Source: Pseudomonas fluorescens NCIMB 11764 (GTDB lineage Bacteria; Pseudomonadota; Gammaproteobacteria; Pseudomonadales; Pseudomonadaceae). Taken from it: DNA of 64,000 nt. The notes under the pieces are model-generated. The model was not told the origin of the DNA. It ran no database searches and saw only the letters and a list, made by a program, of their open reading frames with translations. Location: positions 1,756,001 through 1,820,000 of the forward strand of contig NZ_CP010945.1 of assembly GCF_000293885.2 (NCBI RefSeq), read 5' to 3'. Below, piece after piece: positions 30,317 through 39,117 of this stretch. A program made the position numbers and the translations under genes. How positions within the stretch are numbered: position 1 is the stretch's first letter; every line of letters starts with the position of its first letter.

Positions 30317-31882
30317 TTAGCGGCTCAGGTACATTCGCGTTGTAAGCAGATAAACCGGTAGCCCCGACACCAATATCAACAACGCCGCATAAGGCGCCGC
30401 CGCCGCAAACTCTACGTTCGCGGTATGCGCCCAAACTTCCGTCGCCAACGTATTAAGTCCGGTCGGACTCAGCAGCAACGTCGCCGTCAGCTCCTTCATC
30501 GCGTCCAGAAACACCAGCGCAAACGCCGCGCCGAGTGCCGGGAAAATAATCGGCAGGGTCACCCGGCAAAACGCACTGAAGGATGAGGCCCCCAGCGTGC
30601 GAGCCGCCTCTTCCAGCTGCGGCGCAGCCTTGTTCAATGCCGTACGAATCGGCGCCTGAGCCAGCGGCAGAAACAGCAGCGCATAAGCGATCAGCAGCAA
30701 CGCTGAGGTCTGGTACAGCACCGGCACGTAGTGCAGCGCGAAATACACCAGCGTCAGCGCAATCACCAGTCCTGGCAGCGCATGCAGGAGATACGGCAAT
30801 CGCTCGGCCCAGATCGCCAGTTGGCCTTTGTAGCGCACCACCAACAAGCCCACCGGCACCGCCAGCACCAGGCACAACGCTGCGCCACCCAGCGATAGCG
30901 CCAGAGAAGAAAGCAGTGCCTCGCTGATCGCTGCCACCGGGAACGCCGCTGAAGAACCGACCGCCAGCCAGTACGCCAGCATCCCCAAGGGAATCCCGCT
31001 GCCGATGATCGCCAGTGCCAGGCAATAAATTTGTCCGGCGACAGCCCAGGGCCCTAATCGAACCTGTTCCGCTTGTCGCGCGGCGCCCTGGCCGGTGCGC
31101 ACGTGCCGGCCTTTACCGCGGACTCGCAGTTCAAGCAATAGCAGCATCAGGCATAGCGCGAGCAACACAGCGGAAAGCATCGCCGCGTTGGCGTTGCTGA
31201 ATTCCAGTTCGAACTGCTGATAGATCGCCGTGGTGAATGTCTGCAAGCCGATGATCGACAGCGCACCGAATTCCACGAGCATGTGCAGGGCAATCAGCAA
31301 CGAGCCGGCAAGCAGCGACGGCCAGAGCAGTGGCAGGGTGATTTTGAAGAATACACCCCAGCGATTCTGTCCAAGCGTCCGTGCGGACTCCTCGAGAGAG
31401 GGGTCAAGATTGCGCAGGGTCGCCGCAACCGGTAAAAAAATCAGCGGATACTTGGACAGGGTCATCACCAGGATCGCCCCGCCCAAACCTTCGAAGTGGG
31501 CGCTCAACGAAACCCAGGTGAAGCTGCTGACAAAGGCCGGCACCGCGAACGGCAGGCACAGGATCACGCCCCACAAACGCCGTCCGGGCAAGTTGCTGCG
31601 CTCAAGCAGCCAGGCCAGCGAGAGGCCGATCACGCCACAGGCAACCGTCACACCCACCATCAATGCCAGGGTATTGCGCAGCAGGCCGAACACATACGGT
31701 CGCCACAACAGATGCAGCGCCTCGGCCCAGCCGGCCTGCCAGGTCTTGAGCCCGACGTATGCCAGCGGTAAAAGACTGAGCACCACCAGCAGCAAAACCG
31801 GTAACAACAGCCAGATCGAAGGCCGCTTGCGCCGTGGCACGTAAGCCCCGCGAGACGCAGGGACTGATAACGATGCGCCCAT
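30317..31882 (-). CDS. Ferric iron ABC transporter permease (HitB/FbpB type)
   Basis: A 521-residue inner-membrane permease formed of two tandem binding-protein-dependent transport domains with about twelve helices. Each half has the EAA-type loop (EESARTLGQNRWGVFFKITLPLLWP and EEAARTLGASSFSAFCRVTLPIIFP), as in FbpB, HitB and SfuB. It imports iron released by the periplasmic protein encoded just upstream; the genes overlap by one base. No ATP-binding subunit gene is adjacent, so an ATPase encoded elsewhere must serve it. Confidence 0.88.
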   Translation of the reverse strand: MGASLSVPASRGAYVPRRKRPSIWLLLPVLLLVVLSLLPLAYVGLKTWQAGWAEALHLLWRPYVFGLLRNTLALMVGVTVACGVIGLSLAWLLERSNLPGRRLWGVILCLPFAVPAFVSSFTWVSLSAHFEGLGGAILVMTLSKYPLIFLPVAATLRNLDPSLEESARTLGQNRWGVFFKITLPLLWPSLLAGSLLIALHMLVEFGALSIIGLQTFTTAIYQQFELEFSNANAAMLSAVLLALCLMLLLLELRVRGKGRHVRTGQGAARQAEQVRLGPWAVAGQIYCLALAIIGSGIPLGMLAYWLAVGSSAAFPVAAISEALLSSLALSLGGAALCLVLAVPVGLLVVRYKGQLAIWAERLPYLLHALPGLVIALTLVYFALHYVPVLYQTSALLLIAYALLFLPLAQAPIRTALNKAAPQLEEAARTLGASSFSAFCRVTLPIIFPALGAAFALVFLDAMKELTATLLLSPTGLNTLATEVWAHTANVEFAAAAPYAALLILVSGLPVYLLTTRMYLSR

Positions 31883-32892
31883 CAGTTCAAGCCAACGTCA
31901 CGTTCCAGGTCCAGGGCTTCTTCGGCGTTGCCAAGGTCGGCCGGCGTGACTTTCGGCGCTTGCAGTTCGCTGAATGGCTTGAGGCCGCGATCCGATTGCA
32001 TGCCTTTGTGCAGCGGGTATTCGGCGGTGGTCTGGGTGATCACGCGCTGACCTTCTTCGCTGGCCATGTAGGCGAGGAATTGCTGGGCTTCTTTTGGGTG
32101 TTTGCTGGATTTCAGGACGGCAGCGCTGGAAACGGTGATCAGTCCGCCGACGTCGCCGCCGGTGAAGTAGTGCAGTTTCGAGTCGAGCTGGCCTTTTTCA
32201 CGCTGCAAGGCGAACCAGTAGTAATTGTTCACCAGCACGGTGGCGACTTCGCCGTTTTCCACGGCTTTCAGCGCCACCATGTTATTGCTGTAAGTCTTGC
32301 CGAACGCGCGCAGGCCGGTCAGCCATTCTTCGGCTGCGTCCATGCCGTGCACCTTGATGATTGCCACGGCTTGTTCCTGGAACGCGCCGCTGGTGGGCAC
32401 GAAGCCGACCTTGCCTTGCCATTTCGGGTCGGAGAATTCCATCACCGATTTCGGCAGGTCTTTTTCATCGATGAGCTTGGGGTTGAATGCAACGACGCGG
32501 ACTCGTGCAGTAATTCCGATCCAGGTGCCATTGCCGGCGACGTAGTCTTTGGGCAGGACGGCGAGGGTGGTGGCATCGGTTTGTGCCAGCAGGCCCTGTT
32601 CGCCCAGTTTGTTCAGCGGCGGCGATTCTTCGGTGTAGATCACGTCGGCGGGGGAGCGATCGCCTTCTTCGACGACCTGGCTGGCAAGCTGGTTGCTGCT
32701 GCCTTTGCGCACATTGACGTGGATGCCGGTCTTGGCTTCAAAGGCTTTGGCGACGGCGTCGCCGACTTCCTTGTGTTGGCCGTTATAGAGTGTCAGGGAA
32801 ACTGGATCAGCCGCCTGGGTGAGGGAGGTGGCGAGTGCCAGGCCGAGCAGGGTGAAGGTCAGGCCGCGGCGCAGGGTATTTCGAAACATCAT
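31882..32892 (-). CDS. Ferric iron ABC transporter periplasmic binding protein (HitA/FbpA type)
   Basis: A 336-residue protein with a signal peptide ending near residue 27 (LGLALATSLTQA|ADPVSL), and the two-lobed fold of FbpA-type transferrin-like binders. The tandem tyrosines that bind ferric ion in FbpA appear as NNYYWFALQ near residue 219-220. LTLYNGQHKE, DVIYTEES and the C-terminal EGQRVITQTTAEYPLHKG are family stretches. A Fur-box-like dyad lies 38 bases upstream. The iron specificity is inferred from these residues; a related cation or anion cannot be fully excluded. Confidence 0.86.
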   Translation of the reverse strand: MMFRNTLRRGLTFTLLGLALATSLTQAADPVSLTLYNGQHKEVGDAVAKAFEAKTGIHVNVRKGSSNQLASQVVEEGDRSPADVIYTEESPPLNKLGEQGLLAQTDATTLAVLPKDYVAGNGTWIGITARVRVVAFNPKLIDEKDLPKSVMEFSDPKWQGKVGFVPTSGAFQEQAVAIIKVHGMDAAEEWLTGLRAFGKTYSNNMVALKAVENGEVATVLVNNYYWFALQREKGQLDSKLHYFTGGDVGGLITVSSAAVLKSSKHPKEAQQFLAYMASEEGQRVITQTTAEYPLHKGMQSDRGLKPFSELQAPKVTPADLGNAEEALDLERDVGLN

Positions 32893-32929
32893 TCGCAGGG
32901 TTCCTCACTGTCGCATTGCAAAATCTTGC

Positions 32930-32951
32930 AACAATGATAAACGATATTGTT
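32930..32951 (-). promoter_or_regulatory. Possible Fur box upstream of the iron-uptake pair
   Basis: AACAAT and ATTGTT flank GATAAACGAT, an AT-rich dyad overlapping the likely promoter of the HitA-like gene. Agreement with the Fur 7-1-7 consensus is only moderate (about 9 of 14 positions). Confidence 0.35.
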
Positions 32952-33010
32952 TCTCAAGTGCGCCTTGCGGCGCTGGAAGGGTTTTGCTAGAGGGGGCTGG
33001 TTCAGATCTG

Positions 33011-33132
33011 TGTGGCGAGGGAGCTTGCTCCCCTCGGCTGCCAAGCAGTCGTTGATCCTGAGCGCGCGGTGTCAATTTTGAAATAGGTCGGGAGCGCTTC
33101 GCTCTCCAGCGGGAGCAAGCTCCCTCGCCACA
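33011..33132. repeat. REP doublet, family B
   Basis: TGTGGCGAGGGAGCTTGCTC at the left and its inverted copy ending CTCCCTCGCCACA at the right. It fills most of the gap between the iron transporter promoter and the tRNA genes. Confidence 0.9.
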
Positions 33133-33166
33133 AAAGCCTTCATGTATTTTCGAAAGCCAGAAACGC

Positions 33167-33190
33167 AAAAACCCGCTTTCGCGGGTTTCT
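33167..33190 (-). terminator. Terminator of tRNA-Leu copy 1
   Basis: On the minus strand AACCCGC-GAAA-GCGGGTT is followed by a T-run. It lies 34 bases after the tRNA 3' end. Confidence 0.8.
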
Positions 33191-33223
33191 GTGAAACTCA
33201 AGGTCGTGACCTTGAATTTGAAT

Positions 33224-33310
33224 TGGTGCCCAGAAGAAGACTCGAACTTCCACGACCTTGCGGTCACCAGCACCTGAAGCTGGCGTGTCTACCAATTTCA
33301 CCATCTGGGC
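33224..33310 (-). tRNA. tRNA-Leu (anticodon CAG), copy 1
   Basis: An 87-base long-variable-arm tRNA including encoded CCA. The acceptor stem GCCCAGA pairs with TCTGGGC. The anticodon stem CCAGC/GCTGG holds the loop TTCAGGT with anticodon CAG, reading CUG. The T arm contains GTTCGAGTC. Identical in sequence to the second copy 252 bases away. Confidence 0.95.
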
Positions 33311-33344
33311 ATAATCTTCAGCGTTGCCGCTGTTGATGTGGCGC

Positions 33345-33373
33345 ACTATACGGAGAGCGTTTTGATCTGTAAA
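33345..33373 (-). promoter_or_regulatory. Sigma-70 promoter of tRNA-Leu copy 1
   Basis: Minus strand TTTACA (33373-33368), exactly 17 bases, then TATAGT (33350-33345), followed by a GC-rich discriminator (GCGCC) typical of stringently controlled stable RNA promoters. Confidence 0.75.
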
Positions 33374-33412
33374 CCCCTGATTTGGTTTTAATAAATCAGA
33401 AGCCTGGAATGC

Positions 33413-33436
33413 AAAAACCCGCTTTCGCGGGTTTTT
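33413..33436 (-). terminator. Terminator of tRNA-Leu copy 2
   Basis: The same AACCCGC-GAAA-GCGGGTT hairpin with a T-run as after copy 1, so the terminator belongs to the duplicated unit. Confidence 0.8.
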
Positions 33437-33475
33437 GTGTGAGCCTTGAAATTGAACTAATCTCAAGCTCTAAAT

Positions 33476-33562
33476 TGGTGCCCAGAAGAAGACTCGAACT
33501 TCCACGACCTTGCGGTCACCAGCACCTGAAGCTGGCGTGTCTACCAATTTCACCATCTGGGC
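33476..33562 (-). tRNA. tRNA-Leu (anticodon CAG), copy 2
   Basis: An 87-base gene identical to copy 1 over its whole length, with acceptor stem GCCCAGA/TCTGGGC, anticodon loop TTCAGGT and encoded CCA. It lies upstream of copy 1 in transcription order. The two copies are separated by a terminator and a promoter, so they are independent units. Confidence 0.95.
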
Positions 33563-33598
33563 AGTATCTACAGCGCTAGTGCGTCGTCGATGGCGCGC

Positions 33599-33627
33599 AC
33601 TATACGGAGCGTCTTTTTAACTGTAAA
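33599..33627 (-). promoter_or_regulatory. Sigma-70 promoter of tRNA-Leu copy 2
   Basis: TTTACA, 17 bases, TATAGT, then a GCGCGCC discriminator on the minus strand. The boxes are the same as for copy 1, while much of the spacer differs. Confidence 0.75.
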
Positions 33628-33788
33628 CCCCTGGCATCAAAAAAACCTGAAAAATATTACCAGTGGCATTCAAGTAAGCTTTTCGGTGTCGATAAAGGGC
33701 TTTAGATGGGCGCTCATAGCCTGAAATTTCCCGTTTCATTACGCCTATGCCAAACTAACCCGCATATAGACAAGGTGAAAACTCTCTA

Positions 33789-36407
33789 ATGGCCGATTGG
33801 CAGTCCCTCGATCCCGAGGCCGCTCGTGAAGCGGAAAAATACGATAACCCTATTCCTAGCCGCGAACTGATCCTTCAGCACCTTGCTGATCGGGGTTCGC
33901 CTGCTAACCGCGAGCAACTGGTCGAAGAGTTTGGTCTGACCACAGAAGACCAGATCGAAGCCCTGCGCCGCCGCCTGCGCGCCATGGAGCGCGACGCTCA
34001 ACTCATCTATACCCGTCGCGGCACCTATGCGCCGGTGGACAAGCTCGACCTGATCCTGGGCCGCATCAGCGGTCACCGTGACGGCTTCGGTTTCCTGGTC
34101 CCGGACGACGGCAGTGACGATCTGTTCATGAGCCCGGCGCAAATGCGTCTGGTGTTCGATGGTGACCGTGCCCTGGCGCGTGTTTCCGGCCTGGACCGTC
34201 GCGGTCGCCGTGAAGGCATGATCGTCGAAGTGGTCTCCCGCGCTCACGAAACCATCGTCGGCCGTTACTTCGAAGAGGGCGGTATCGGCTTCGTGGTGGC
34301 GGACAATCCGAAGATCCAGCAGGAAGTGCTGGTCACGCCGGGCCGCAATGCCAACGCCAAGATCGGTCAGTTCGTCGAAGTGAAGATCACTCACTGGCCG
34401 ACCCCACGCTTCCAGCCGCAAGGCGACGTGGTCGAGGTCGTGGGCAACTACATGGCGCCGGGCATGGAAATCGACGTTGCCCTGCGCACCTACGATATTC
34501 CTCACGTCTGGCCTGAGGCGGTACTCAAAGAGGCCGCCAAGCTCAAGCCTGAAGTTGAAGAGAAAGACAAAGAGAAGCGCATCGACCTGCGTCATCTGCC
34601 GTTCGTGACCATCGACGGTGAAGATGCGCGCGACTTCGATGACGCGGTTTACTGCGAAGCCAAGCCTGGCAAGCTGCGCCTGTTCTCCGGCGGCTGGAAG
34701 TTGTACGTGGCGATTGCCGACGTTTCCAGCTACGTGAAGATCGGTTCGGCACTGGATAACGAATCCCAGGTTCGCGGCAACTCCGTTTACTTCCCGGAGC
34801 GCGTCGTGCCGATGCTGCCCGAGCAGCTGTCCAACGGCCTGTGCTCGCTGAATCCGCACGTCGATCGCCTGGCCATGGTCTGCGAAATGACCATCTCCAA
34901 AACCGGTGAGATGACCGACTACTGCTTCTACGAAGCAGTTATTCACTCCCATGCCCGCCTGACCTACAACAAGGTCAGCGCGATGCTGGAAACGCCGAAA
35001 CTCACCGAGGCGCGTCAGCTTCGTGGCGAGTACAACGACGTTCTGCCGCATCTGAAGCAGCTTTACTCACTGTACAAAGTGCTGCTGGCCGCTCGTCACG
35101 TGCGTGGCGCGATCGATTTCGAAACGCAGGAAACCCGGATCATCTTCGGGACCGAGCGCAAGATTGCCGAAATCCGCCCAACCGTTCGTAACGATGCGCA
35201 CAAGCTGATCGAGGAATGCATGCTGGCGGCCAACGTGGCCACCGCCGAATTCCTGAAAAAGCACGAAATTCCTGCGCTGTATCGCGTCCACGATGGTCCG
35301 CCGCCGGAGCGTCTGGAAAAACTGCGCGCCTTCCTTGGTGAGCTCGGCCTGTCCCTGCACAAAGGCAAGGATGGCCCGTCGCCGAAGGATTACCAGGCCT
35401 TGCTGGCGAGCATCAAGGACCGTCCGGATTTCCATCTGATCCAGACCGTCATGCTGCGCTCGTTGAGCCAGGCGGTGTACAGCGCCGATAACCAGGGCCA
35501 CTTCGGCCTGAATTACGAAGCCTATACCCACTTCACCTCGCCGATCCGCCGCTACCCGGACTTGCTCACGCACCGGGCGATCCGCAGCGTCATCCATTCC
35601 AAGCAGAACACCCCGCACGTTCGCCGTGCCGGCGCGATGACTATTCCGAAAGCGCGCATCTATCCATACGACGAAGCGGCGCTGGAACAGCTCGGCGAGC
35701 AATGCTCGATGAGCGAACGCCGTGCCGACGAAGCCACCCGCGACGTGGTGAACTGGCTCAAGTGCGAGTTCATGAAAGACCGTGTGGGCGAATCGTTCCC
35801 GGGTGTGATCACCGCAGTGACCGGTTTTGGTCTGTTTGTCGAGCTGACCGACATCTACGTCGAAGGTCTGGTGCACGTCACCGCGCTGCCGGGCGATTAC
35901 TACCACTTCGATCCTGTGCATCACCGCCTCGCCGGTGAGCGTACCGGTCGCAGCTTCCGCCTTGGCGACACTGTTGAAGTGCGCGTGATGCGCGTCGACC
36001 TCGATGAGCGCAAGATCGACTTCGAGATGGCTGAAAAAACCATCAGCGCACCGATCGGCCGCAAGAAGCGCGGGACTGAAACCGCTGCACCTGCTGCGAA
36101 AACGGCTGCTGAGCCGGCGCCGGCGAAAACCGGTCGTCGTCCTGCCAAGGAAAAGGCGGTCGAAGCCTATCGCCCGAGCGATGCTGCGGCGAAAAACGCT
36201 GAGCTGCGTAAAAGCCGTGAACTGAAGCAGGCGTTGCTGTCTGAAGCGAAAAGCGGTGGTAAAGCGGCGTCTGGGGGAAAGACCGGACGGTCGGCGCCTG
36301 ACAAGGCTCCCGGCAGCAAGCCAAGCAAACACCGTAAAGGCCCGCCGAAAGCGGGCTCGGCCCCAGCCAAAAGCGGCGGGGCGCGTAAACCTAAGGCCAA
36401 GTCATGA
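33789..36407 (+). CDS. rnr: Ribonuclease R
   Basis: An 872-residue 3'-5' exoribonuclease that degrades structured RNA and takes part in trans-translation quality control. Order: N-terminal winged-helix region, two cold-shock domains (~70-225), RNB catalytic domain (~255-590) with DGEDARDFDDAVYCE holding the metal-binding aspartates, S1 domain (~640-725, GVITAVTGFGLFVEL), and a Lys/Ala-rich basic tail of ~130 residues. It overlaps rlmB by 4 bases. Confidence 0.96.
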   Translation: MADWQSLDPEAAREAEKYDNPIPSRELILQHLADRGSPANREQLVEEFGLTTEDQIEALRRRLRAMERDAQLIYTRRGTYAPVDKLDLILGRISGHRDGFGFLVPDDGSDDLFMSPAQMRLVFDGDRALARVSGLDRRGRREGMIVEVVSRAHETIVGRYFEEGGIGFVVADNPKIQQEVLVTPGRNANAKIGQFVEVKITHWPTPRFQPQGDVVEVVGNYMAPGMEIDVALRTYDIPHVWPEAVLKEAAKLKPEVEEKDKEKRIDLRHLPFVTIDGEDARDFDDAVYCEAKPGKLRLFSGGWKLYVAIADVSSYVKIGSALDNESQVRGNSVYFPERVVPMLPEQLSNGLCSLNPHVDRLAMVCEMTISKTGEMTDYCFYEAVIHSHARLTYNKVSAMLETPKLTEARQLRGEYNDVLPHLKQLYSLYKVLLAARHVRGAIDFETQETRIIFGTERKIAEIRPTVRNDAHKLIEECMLAANVATAEFLKKHEIPALYRVHDGPPPERLEKLRAFLGELGLSLHKGKDGPSPKDYQALLASIKDRPDFHLIQTVMLRSLSQAVYSADNQGHFGLNYEAYTHFTSPIRRYPDLLTHRAIRSVIHSKQNTPHVRRAGAMTIPKARIYPYDEAALEQLGEQCSMSERRADEATRDVVNWLKCEFMKDRVGESFPGVITAVTGFGLFVELTDIYVEGLVHVTALPGDYYHFDPVHHRLAGERTGRSFRLGDTVEVRVMRVDLDERKIDFEMAEKTISAPIGRKKRGTETAAPAAKTAAEPAPAKTGRRPAKEKAVEAYRPSDAAAKNAELRKSRELKQALLSEAKSGGKAASGGKTGRSAPDKAPGSKPSKHRKGPPKAGSAPAKSGGARKPKAKS

Positions 36408-37171
36408 GTCAGTTGGAAAAAATCTACGGCGTACATGCGGTAGAAGCATTGCTGCGTCATCACCCGAAACGCGTCAAGCAGATCTGGCTGGCTGAAGGCC
36501 GCAGTGATCCGCGGGTTCAGACGCTGATCCAGCTCGCTGCGGAAAATCGCGTAGCTGTCGGCAACGCCGAGCGTCGTGAACTCGATGCCTGGGTTGAAGG
36601 TGTGCACCAGGGCGTGGTGGCGGACGTGAGCCCGAGCCAGGTGTGGGGTGAGGCGATGCTCGACGAGCTGCTCGATCGTACCGACGGGGCGCCGCTGCTG
36701 CTGGTGCTTGACGGCGTGACCGATCCGCACAACCTTGGCGCTTGCCTGCGTTCGGCCGATGCGGCCGGCGCGTTGGCGGTGATCGTTCCGAAAGACAAGT
36801 CGGCCACGCTGACCCCGACGGTACGAAAAGTGGCCTGTGGCGCAGCGGAAGTGATTCCGTTGGTCGCGGTGACCAACCTGGCGCGTACCCTGGAAAAGCT
36901 CAAGCAGCGCGGCTTGTGGGTCGTCGGTACGGCGGGCGAGGCTGAGCAGAGTCTGTATCAGCAAGACATGACCGGCCCGACCATTCTGATCATGGGAGCG
37001 GAAGGCAGCGGCATGCGTCGCCTGACTCGCGATCTTTGCGACTACCTGGTGCACCTGCCGATGGCCGGCAGCGTCAGCAGTCTCAACGTGTCCGTGGCGA
37101 CTGGCGTTTGCCTGTTCGAAGCCCAGCGCCAGCGCAGCGTCAAGGCTGCAGCGGGCGGCAAAAAGTCTTAA
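36404..37171 (+). CDS. rlmB: 23S rRNA (guanosine-2'-O-)-methyltransferase RlmB
   Basis: A 255-residue SPOUT methyltransferase modifying G2251 of 23S rRNA. The N-terminal substrate-binding domain begins IYGVHAVEALLRHHPKRVKQIWL. The knotted SAM-binding C terminus holds LDGVTDPHNLGACLRSADAAG, MGAEGSGMRRLT and MAGSVSSLNVSVATGV. Start ATGA overlaps the rnr stop, so the two are translationally coupled. Confidence 0.96.
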   Translation: MSQLEKIYGVHAVEALLRHHPKRVKQIWLAEGRSDPRVQTLIQLAAENRVAVGNAERRELDAWVEGVHQGVVADVSPSQVWGEAMLDELLDRTDGAPLLLVLDGVTDPHNLGACLRSADAAGALAVIVPKDKSATLTPTVRKVACGAAEVIPLVAVTNLARTLEKLKQRGLWVVGTAGEAEQSLYQQDMTGPTILIMGAEGSGMRRLTRDLCDYLVHLPMAGSVSSLNVSVATGVCLFEAQRQRSVKAAAGGKKS

Positions 37172-37185
37172 AGCGGTTGTAATCC

Positions 37186-37277
37186 CTGTGGGAGCGGGCC
37201 TGCTCGCGATAGCGGTGTAACATTCAGCATAAATATTGAATGTTGCGTCCTCATCGCGAGCAGGCTCGCTCCCACAG
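37186..37277. repeat. REP doublet, family A
   Basis: CTGTGGGAGCGGGCCTGCTC and its inverted copy GAGCAGGCTCGCTCCCACAG, with an inner dyad AACATTCA / TGAATGTT, so the whole element folds as one hairpin. Lies between rlmB and the rpsF promoter. Confidence 0.85.
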
Positions 37278-37339
37278 TGGTTTGTGTCAGGGCGAAAAGG
37301 AACGGTGTGAACGAACTGTTCAAATAATCACCAATTGCC

Positions 37340-37368
37340 TTGCACCTCTTCTGTCCCTTCTCTACAAT
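37340..37368 (+). promoter_or_regulatory. Sigma-70 promoter of the rpsF operon
   Basis: TTGCAC, 17 bases, TACAAT. It is followed by a GC-rich stretch (TGCGCCCC). The transcript would start about 110 bases before rpsF. Confidence 0.7.
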
Positions 37369-37375
37369 TGCGCCC

Positions 37376-37486
37376 CTTGCTGTGACGGCAGGCACGCATG
37401 TGTCTATCGCAGGCAAGTCCATAAGTGTCATTCACTCCTTGTCTGACCGCTTTTGAGCGGCAGGCTACAACCCGTAAGGAGCATTC
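37376..37486 (+). promoter_or_regulatory. rpsF leader, possible ribosomal-protein autoregulatory site
   Basis: A leader of about 110 bases with a hairpin CCGC-TTTTGA-GCGG at 37447-37460, some 25 bases before the rpsF start, and AAGGAG immediately before the gene. Leaders of rpsF operons in many bacteria bind the S6:S18 complex. I could not confirm the specific motif here. Confidence 0.3.
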
Positions 37487-37909
37487 ATGCGTCATTACGA
37501 AATCATCTTTTTGGTCCACCCGGATCAAAGCGAGCAAGTCGGCGGCATGGTTGAGCGTTACACCAAGCTGATCGAAGAAGACGGCGGCAAAATCCACCGT
37601 CTGGAAGATTGGGGCCGTCGTCAACTGGCCTACGCAATCAACAATGTTCACAAGGCTCACTACGTGATGCTGAACGTTGAGTGCACTGGCAAGGCCCTGG
37701 CCGAGCTGGAAGACAACTTCCGCTACAACGATGCAGTGATCCGTAACCTGGTCATCCGTCGCGAAGAAGCCGTTACCGGCCAATCCGAGATGCTCAAGGC
37801 TGAAGAAAACCGCAGTGAGCGCCGTGAGCGTCGCGACCGTCCTGAGCACGAAGGCGCTGAAAGCGCTGATAGTGATGACAGCGACAACAGCGATAACGCT
37901 GACGAGTAA
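37487..37909 (+). CDS. rpsF: 30S ribosomal protein bS6
   Basis: A 140-residue protein with a ferredoxin-like core at 1-95 ([41 protein letters not shown]). It binds S18 in the platform of the small subunit. The tail after ~105 is rich in Arg/Glu, then Ser/Asp/Asn, and acidic, as in other gammaproteobacteria where RimK adds glutamates; such modification is not deducible here. First gene of the operon. Confidence 0.97.
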   Translation: MRHYEIIFLVHPDQSEQVGGMVERYTKLIEEDGGKIHRLEDWGRRQLAYAINNVHKAHYVMLNVECTGKALAELEDNFRYNDAVIRNLVIRREEAVTGQSEMLKAEENRSERRERRDRPEHEGAESADSDDSDNSDNADE

Positions 37910-37937
37910 TCCACGGACCTTTTAAGGAGCCTATCAA

Positions 37938-38168
37938 ATGGCACGTTTCTTCCGTCGTCGTAAATTCTGCCGCTTCACCGCTGAAGACGTGAAAGAGATC
38001 GATTACAAAGATCTCAACACTCTGAAAGCTTACGTATCCGAGACCGGCAAAATCGTTCCAAGCCGCATCACCGGTACCAAAGCACGTTATCAGCGTCAGC
38101 TGGCCACCGCTATCAAGCGCGCCCGCTTCCTGGCCCTGCTGGCCTACACCGACAGCCACGGCCGCTGA
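37938..38168 (+). CDS. rpsR: 30S ribosomal protein bS18
   Basis: A 76-residue basic protein ([18 protein letters not shown]...[16 protein letters not shown]) of the small-subunit platform and partner of S6. Follows rpsF by 28 bases with AAGGAG upstream. Confidence 0.97.
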
Positions 38169-38204
38169 GACCGGGCAGTCGACACGTAGCAAAGGATTGA
38201 AAGC

Positions 38205-39098
38205 ATGCGTGCCTTAGCTGAGTTCATCATGCGCGGCCGTATGCAGGCCACTCTCGTAGTGGCTGGATGCGCAACATTGCCGTTGTTGTATTGGTTGGGT
38301 GCTGCCGCCGGATGCCTTGTGCTCCTGCGGCGCGGATTGAAGGACGCCCTTGGCGTACTTGCTCTGGGACTGCTGCCGGCGTTGATCTGGTGGCTTTACT
38401 CCGATGACCCACGGGCACTCCTGGTGCTGCTGGGGTCTTCGAGCCTTGCGTTGGTTTTGCGCGCAAGCGAGTCCTGGAACCGCGTGCTGCTGGTCAGCAT
38501 AGCGATGGGAGTGGTGTTTGCAGTGGTGCTGGGGACAGCTTTTGCTCCCCAAATCGAGATGCTGGCGCAGGCCTTGATAAAGGTCATGCCGTCGCTACTC
38601 GGTGATGTCTACCAGAAGTTGTCGGTAGACGAGCAAGCGCATTTTGCGTCCCTGATTGCACCGGTCCTGACCGGCCTGATTGCGGCCTTGTTGCAAATCG
38701 TCAGTGTGCTGAGCCTGATTGTCGGGCGCTACTGGCAGGCGTTGTTGTACAACCCGGGTGGTTTTGGTCGCGAGTTTCGCGCCATCCGATTCCCGCTTTT
38801 ACCAGCGATGTTGCTGCTGGCGTGCATGCTTCTGGGGCCGAACATCGGTCCACAGATGGCCATGTTGACGCCGTTGTGCAGCGTACCGCTGGTGTTCGCC
38901 GGGCTGGCCCTGATTCACGGGCTGGTGGCGCAAAAGCGACTGGCCAGGTTCTGGCTGGTGGGGTTGTACGTCACGCTGTTGCTGTTCATGCAGCTGATCT
39001 ATCCGTTGCTGGTGGTTCTGGCCATCGTCGACAGCCTGATTGATTTTCGCGGTCGTCTGGTGTCGAAAGACCCCGATAACGCGAACGGTGAAGGTTAA
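38205..39098 (+). CDS. DUF2232 multi-pass membrane protein of unknown function
   Basis: A 297-residue, very hydrophobic protein with about eight membrane helices and a single larger loop near residues 135-150. It lies inside the S6/S18/L9 operon, 36 bases after rpsR and 19 before rplI. The same placement is known in other pseudomonads. The DUF2232 family is also found in other phyla, without a settled function. No catalytic motif is visible. Confidence 0.8.
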   Translation: MRALAEFIMRGRMQATLVVAGCATLPLLYWLGAAAGCLVLLRRGLKDALGVLALGLLPALIWWLYSDDPRALLVLLGSSSLALVLRASESWNRVLLVSIAMGVVFAVVLGTAFAPQIEMLAQALIKVMPSLLGDVYQKLSVDEQAHFASLIAPVLTGLIAALLQIVSVLSLIVGRYWQALLYNPGGFGREFRAIRFPLLPAMLLLACMLLGPNIGPQMAMLTPLCSVPLVFAGLALIHGLVAQKRLARFWLVGLYVTLLLFMQLIYPLLVVLAIVDSLIDFRGRLVSKDPDNANGEG

Positions 39099-39117
39099 AA
39101 GTTAAGAGGATTTTCAC

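Noticed and set aside
33167..33627. Genomic island or prophage attachment at the tRNA-Leu genes
   Set aside because: No integrase, no truncated tRNA copy and no direct repeat of a tRNA 3' end; flanking genes are normal backbone.
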